A stretch of DNA of 64,000 bases from a bacterium. Lineage in GTDB: Bacteria; RBG-13-66-14. The stretch covers positions 49,698 to 113,697 of the forward strand of contig DATKYS010000137.1 of NCBI GenBank assembly GCA_035528375.1, given 5' to 3'. Shown here one piece after another: positions 60,022 through 64,000 of this stretch (positions are counted from its first letter, which is position 1; every line of letters starts with the position of its first letter). Under the pieces are notes generated by a model. That model was not told the DNA's origin. It searched no databases and worked only from the letters and a program-made list of their open reading frames with translations. A program made the translations under genes and the position numbers.

Positions 60022-62178
60022 ATGAAAGCCTTTCATCCAACGGTAATCCTCCTGGTCCTGGCGTCTGTCTCCTCGGCCGGCGAGTGGCGCATCGAGGCCG
60101 TGGACTCGTCGAGATGCACATTCATGTACACCTCCCTGATTATGGATTCCTTCGACTACCCACATATCTCATATTTTAATGATACTGAGAAGAACTTAAA
60201 ATACGCACGCTGGGACGGCTCGAGCTGGCGCATCGAGACGGTGGACTCGACGGATAACGTGGGTAAATTCACCTCCCTAGCACTGGACTCCTCCGACCAC
60301 CCCCGCATCTCCTACTACGACGACACCAACGACGACCTGAAGTACGCCTCCTGGGACGGGGCGCAGTGGAACCTGGAGACGGTGGACTCGACTGATGACG
60401 TGGGTAAATACACCTCCCTGGAGTTGGACTCCTCCGATTACCCCCACATTTCGTATTACGATGAATTCAACGGTGAACTGAAATACGCTCGGTGGGACGG
60501 CGCCGCTTGGCAGATAGAGACGGTAGACTCGGAGGGTGACGTAGGCAGCTTCTCCTCCTCGACGCTGGACTCCTCCGACTACCCACATATCTCGTATTGC
60601 GACACGGATAACGATTACTTGAAGTACGCCCGCTGGGACGGCTCGAGCTGGCAAATTGAGACCGTGGACACAGAGGGTATTAGTTACTACATCTCCCTGG
60701 CACTGGACGACTCCGACTACCCCCACATATCTTATTGTGATTACACAAACGGTAATCTCAAATACGCCCACTGGAATGGTGCTGCCTGGCAGATAGAGAC
60801 CCTGGACTCGGGGGAGTGTTGCTTCTCCTCCCTGGCGCTGGACGACTCCGGTTACCCCCACATCTCTTATAGTGATTTCGATAGCCGGAATCTCAAATAC
60901 GCACGCTGGGATGGCGCCGAATGGCAGATCGAGACCGTGGACTCGGAGGGGGACGTGGGCCGGTACCCCTCCCTTGCGCTGGACTCTTCCGACTACCCAA
61001 GCATCGCGTATTTCGATTTAACAAACCATACTCTTAAATTCGCATGGTACTCCCTTTACAACTTTCACTTGCAGAAACCTGAATTTGCTGAGGACGTCGA
61101 GACGGCGACGCCGCTGTTGGACTGGGAGGACTCCCCCGACCCCGACCTCGAGAGTTACACCCTGAGGTGGGGGACCGATTACTACTTCGAAACCTACAAC
61201 GAGGTGACCGGCATCCCCGAATCCGAGTATACGATACTGGGCGGAATCGAGGACGGGGACCGCATATACTGGCGGGTTAAATCGGTTGACGAGGGGGGCG
61301 GCGAGAACTGGGCCGTCGAGATGGACTGGTACTTCTACGCGGAGCTCTTCCACCTCCTGAGCCCCGAAAAAGGCGATGTCGTGTACGCCTTTCCCCTGAC
61401 CTTCGACTGGCAGGACCAAGAGATACCCGGCCTGGAATCGTACACCCTCTGGTGGGGGACAGACCCGGACTTTTTAACTTACAACGAGGTCACGGATATT
61501 GGCGAATCGGAGTATACGATAACGGGGGGCATCGAGGACGGGGCACGCGTCTGGTGGCGGGTGAAATCACTGGACTCGGAGGGCGGGGAGTACTGGGCCG
61601 AGGAGTTGGACTGGTACTTCGATGTTGACCTGGGCGGTGGGATTGATCTTGCCGATTTCGGCGCGGGCTCGACCGACGAGGGCGTTTTGGTCAACTGGCG
61701 CCTCTCGGGCGGGGAACCGGCCGGGGTGCGCGTCCTGCGGGGCATCGGTGAGCCGGAGATGATTTCCGGCAATCTGCCCGGCGATTCGTCGAGATACCTG
61801 GACCGGGACGTGGAGGCCGGCGGGAGTTACACCTACTGGCTGGAGGTCATTGACGCGGAAGGCGTGGTCAGCCGCTTCGGGCCGACAGAGGCGGTCTCGG
61901 TCCCCGAGGAAACGTTTACTCTCGTTCTCTACGCCGCCTATCCCAGCCCGTCGCGGGACACCGTCAACTTAGTCTACTCCCTGCCCGCCGACGGCCGCGT
62001 CGTGCTATCGGTTTACGATTTATCGGGCCGGAGGATTGCGACGCCGGTTGACTCGGAGCTGACCGCCGGCCGTCACGAGGTTTCCTGGTCCTGCGGCGAC
62101 ATGCCCTCCGGCGTCTACCTCTACCGCCTGGAAACGAGCGCGGGCTCGCTGACCGAACGACTCGTAATCAGCCGTTAG
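60022..62178 (+). CDS. Secreted seven-repeat beta-propeller protein with T9SS/FlgD-like C-terminus
   Basis: 718 aa from ATG 60022. Signal peptide MKAFHPTVILLVLASVSSAG. Residues about 20-345 contain seven tandem repeats of 45-47 aa with the pattern WxIETVDS..SLALDSSDYPHISYxDxxNxxLKYARWDG, as expected for a seven-bladed propeller. Two ~95-residue fibronectin-type/interface modules follow (ESYTLRWGTDYYFETYNEVT and ESYTLWWGTDPDFLTYNEVT). Another beta module precedes a C-terminal ~75-residue domain (YPSPSRDTVNLVYSLPADGRVVLSVYDLSGRRI...SGVYLYRLETSAGSLTERLVIS), the type IX sorting/FlgD Ig-like fold. Probably surface-displayed or released; ligand unknown. Confidence 0.88.
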   Translation: MKAFHPTVILLVLASVSSAGEWRIEAVDSSRCTFMYTSLIMDSFDYPHISYFNDTEKNLKYARWDGSSWRIETVDSTDNVGKFTSLALDSSDHPRISYYDDTNDDLKYASWDGAQWNLETVDSTDDVGKYTSLELDSSDYPHISYYDEFNGELKYARWDGAAWQIETVDSEGDVGSFSSSTLDSSDYPHISYCDTDNDYLKYARWDGSSWQIETVDTEGISYYISLALDDSDYPHISYCDYTNGNLKYAHWNGAAWQIETLDSGECCFSSLALDDSGYPHISYSDFDSRNLKYARWDGAEWQIETVDSEGDVGRYPSLALDSSDYPSIAYFDLTNHTLKFAWYSLYNFHLQKPEFAEDVETATPLLDWEDSPDPDLESYTLRWGTDYYFETYNEVTGIPESEYTILGGIEDGDRIYWRVKSVDEGGGENWAVEMDWYFYAELFHLLSPEKGDVVYAFPLTFDWQDQEIPGLESYTLWWGTDPDFLTYNEVTDIGESEYTITGGIEDGARVWWRVKSLDSEGGEYWAEELDWYFDVDLGGGIDLADFGAGSTDEGVLVNWRLSGGEPAGVRVLRGIGEPEMISGNLPGDSSRYLDRDVEAGGSYTYWLEVIDAEGVVSRFGPTEAVSVPEETFTLVLYAAYPSPSRDTVNLVYSLPADGRVVLSVYDLSGRRIATPVDSELTAGRHEVSWSCGDMPSGVYLYRLETSAGSLTERLVISR

Positions 62179-62195
62179 GCTCGATTTATCTGGAG

Positions 62196-62228
62196 AAAAG
62201 AAAAGGTGTGCCAAGCATCTTTTCTTTT
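62196..62228. terminator. Intrinsic terminator after the propeller gene
   Basis: A 13-bp stem (AAAAGAAAAGGTG/CATCTTTTCTTTT, one G-T pair) with a 7-nt loop, 18 bp after the stop. The T-rich 3' arm supplies the U-tract. Confidence 0.75.
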
Positions 62229-62283
62229 AGTAATTTTCGTGCTATGTTGTTTTGCGTGTAAAGGTATTATCAGAGGAGGAACC

Positions 62284-64000
62284 ATGAGACGTGTTGGCTT
62301 AACTTTGTTTATCCTTGTGGGGCTGATTTTCTCCACATCCGCGCTCGAGACCTCGCAGACCGACTGGTCCGGCGGAGACGGCGTGCTCGGTCCGGTGACC
62401 GACTGGGGCAATACGTTCAGCGCCTCCTGGACGATGAACTGGAGTAGGCCGGGTTACCTCAGCCCAACCTGCAACCCCAGTAAGTTCCTGGTGTCCGATG
62501 CCGCCAATGGCGTCGTTTTCGTCCTTTTCGTCGATATTGACGAAGACGAAGATTTAGACATCCTTTCCGCGTCCGAGTTCGCGGGTGTCGTGCTCTGGTG
62601 GGAGAACGTGGACGGAGCGGGTACGTCGTGGACGGAGAACACCATTCTAAGCGACTATTCAGGAGTTCAGCACCTGGACGTGGCTGATGTGGATGACGAC
62701 GGCGACTTGGACGTATTCTGCGCCATTACCCTCCAGTTCAGCGGGTCGGTGAAATGGATAGAAAACGCGGACGGCGCGGGGACCACTTGGACTAATCACT
62801 CGATCGGGGGATTGGGGGCCGGTACGTCGGTTTCCGCGGCGGATGTGGACGGCGACGATGACGTGGACGTCTTCGTCACCGACGGCAAGAATAACACCGT
62901 CTACTGGTTCTCCAACGACAACGGCGACGGCTCGGCCTGGACCTCAAACACAATCGACGCCGATTTCACCGGGGCCGAGCACGTCTATGCCGCCGACGTG
63001 GACGGGGACAACGATTTAGACGTCGTGGCCGCGGCCAAGACCCTCAACGAGGTGGCCTGGTACTCCAACGACGACGGCGCGGGCACCGCCTGGACGAAGC
63101 ACACCCTGACCGCCGATTTCGAGGGCGCCAGCGCGGTATACGCGGCCGACATGGACGGGGATTCCGATATGGATATCCTTGCCACGGCGCTCGTCGGAGA
63201 CAAGCTCGCCTGGTGGTCCAACGACAGTGGCGACGGCTCCGCGTGGACGGAACATGCCGTTTCCGACGACTTCAACGGAGCCAACGCGATCCTGGCCGTT
63301 GACATGGATAGCGATTCGGATAACGATATCGTCGCCTGCGGCATCGGCGGCAACACGGTCGTCTGGTGGGAGAACACCGACGGTAGCGGTTTGAGTCTGG
63401 TTGAGTACGTTCAGACCGATGACTTCCGGGGGGCCTGGTACGTCAGCGCCGGTGACGTCAGCGGTGACGGGTTGTGTGACATCGTCAGCGGCGCCGGTTT
63501 CGATAACGAGATCGCCTGGTGGAATCCCTTCGTTTACAACGAATCGGGCAGACTGAACTCCTCGATCCTGGACGTGACGGACGAGACCGAGATGGGCTGG
63601 CTTCTCTGGAGCGCGGCCACGCCGAGCGATACGAGCGTCGTGATGTCAATTCGGCTCTCGGACGACTCTGGCAGCATGGGCTCGTGGATGGACGTTGACT
63701 GGGGCGCCGACCTGGGCGATGTGTACCCGATGATGCGGGGCTACCTGCAGTACCGGGTGGATCTAATCACTACCAACCCCAATGTTGCCCCCACCCTGGC
63801 GTCTATTGATGTCTGCCCGTACTTCCACCTTGTGAGCCCGGCTGGCGGTTCGGTGGTTGACACGCTGACGCCGACGCTCGACTGGGACGACACGGTGGTT
63901 CCGGACTTCGACACCTTCACTTTGTGGTGGGGCACGGACTCGACCTTCGGCACTTACGCCGAGGTGGCGAACCTCGCGGACTCCACCTATCGGATAACCG
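62284..64000 (+). CDS. Secreted FG-GAP/VCBS-type propeller protein, cut by window end
   Basis: 572 codons visible, open at the right edge. ATG preceded by GAGGAGGAACC. Signal peptide MRRVGLTLFILVGLIFSTSA. Seven repeats of about 45 aa each carry a calcium-loop of DxDxDxxxD type (DIDEDEDLDI, DVDDDGDLDV, DVDGDDDVDV, DVDGDNDLDV, DMDGDSDMDI, DMDSDSDNDI, DVSGDGLCDI) and a WWENxDGxGxxW strand: an integrin-like FG-GAP seven-bladed propeller. A spacer domain (about 420-510) and then the same module as in the preceding protein follow (FDTFTLWWGTDSTFGTYAEVA). A C-terminal sorting domain may lie beyond the window. Confidence 0.88.
   Translation, partial: MRRVGLTLFILVGLIFSTSALETSQTDWSGGDGVLGPVTDWGNTFSASWTMNWSRPGYLSPTCNPSKFLVSDAANGVVFVLFVDIDEDEDLDILSASEFAGVVLWWENVDGAGTSWTENTILSDYSGVQHLDVADVDDDGDLDVFCAITLQFSGSVKWIENADGAGTTWTNHSIGGLGAGTSVSAADVDGDDDVDVFVTDGKNNTVYWFSNDNGDGSAWTSNTIDADFTGAEHVYAADVDGDNDLDVVAAAKTLNEVAWYSNDDGAGTAWTKHTLTADFEGASAVYAADMDGDSDMDILATALVGDKLAWWSNDSGDGSAWTEHAVSDDFNGANAILAVDMDSDSDNDIVACGIGGNTVVWWENTDGSGLSLVEYVQTDDFRGAWYVSAGDVSGDGLCDIVSGAGFDNEIAWWNPFVYNESGRLNSSILDVTDETEMGWLLWSAATPSDTSVVMSIRLSDDSGSMGSWMDVDWGADLGDVYPMMRGYLQYRVDLITTNPNVAPTLASIDVCPYFHLVSPAGGSVVDTLTPTLDWDDTVVPDFDTFTLWWGTDSTFGTYAEVANLADSTYRIT

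Noticed and set aside
60100-61010. Regular repeats suggesting a CRISPR-like or DNA tandem array
   Set aside because: The periodicity (about 140 bp) is at protein level: degenerate codons encoding seven propeller blades, no identical direct repeats or spacers.
62196-62215. Third sigma-54-like site (minus strand TTGGCACACC...)
   Set aside because: The -12 GC is missing at the required spacing and the bases are part of a good terminator stem after the propeller gene.

Overview
The window reads as chromosome of an uncultivated, GC-rich, Gram-negative bacterium with a double membrane. The evidence is TolC, an RND efflux pump, an O-antigen-ligase-type enzyme, several lipoproteins, a long GyrB with the insert seen in Gram-negative lineages, and secreted proteins with a type IX/FlgD-like C-terminal domain. 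DUF5683, DUF2723, UPF0182 and secreted beta-propellers together suggest an FCB-related candidate phylum (Coatesbacteria, Fermentibacteria or Eisenbacteria-like). That placement is inference; no rRNA is present. Starts are often GTG or TTG, genes overlap by ATGA/GTGA, and many intergenic regions carry readable TTGACA/TATAAT-type promoters, so operon structure can be proposed directly.

Layout. 0-3.7 kb: the end of an EamA-type permease, a palindromic repeat cluster, then gyrB and a DUF5683 protein on the minus strand. 4.0-10.0 kb: an envelope cluster with PBP1A, a DUF4287/DUF5655-like protein, an NlpC/P60 hydrolase and an O-antigen ligase-like protein. 10.2-14.9 kb: ileS-lspA and an M23 peptidase. 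14.9-15.4 kb: a second palindromic repeat cluster. 15.4-18.5 kb: a GNAT-thioredoxin-like fusion, hypB, and a maltokinase-like protein divergent from hypB over superimposed promoters. 18.6-20.1 kb: a lower-GC island with two poorly known genes, one probably frameshifted. 20.1-28.0 kb: a minus-strand run of ABC exporter, DUF2723 protein, possible 41-aa peptide, CBS/CorC protein, Maf, HprK-like kinase and YitT.

28.1-35.0 kb: an FmdB-type zinc ribbon, a paralogue of the 18.6 kb secreted protein, hsp20 behind a sigma-54-like promoter, efp, a secreted protein, accB (no accC), MATE, an IF-2B-like protein and an alpha/beta hydrolase. 35.2-41.7 kb: nadK-recN (minus), pta (plus), then mgtE, an unknown basic protein and lepB (minus). 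42.1-48.5 kb: UPF0182, an LPP20-like secreted protein, mannose-1-phosphate guanylyltransferase, a lipoprotein and a TPR protein. 48.7-55.8 kb: a zinc-ribbon protein and a PadR-TolC-adaptor-RND efflux operon. 56.4-59.3 kb: tRNA-Pro(CGG), a COG2426-type membrane protein, a PlsC-like acyltransferase, a cNMP-binding protein and 3-hydroxyacyl-CoA dehydrogenase. 59.4-64 kb: a small lipoprotein and two large secreted seven-repeat propeller proteins, the second cut by the window end.

I see no CRISPR array, prophage, transposase or recognisable defence system. The most interesting material is in the secretome (two different seven-bladed propellers sharing one interface module; three secreted proteins sharing a short C-terminal tail), in the dispersed palindromic repeats, and in a few regulatory arrangements (sigma-54-like site before hsp20, interlocked hypB/kinase promoters, an operator-like palindrome on a -10 box).
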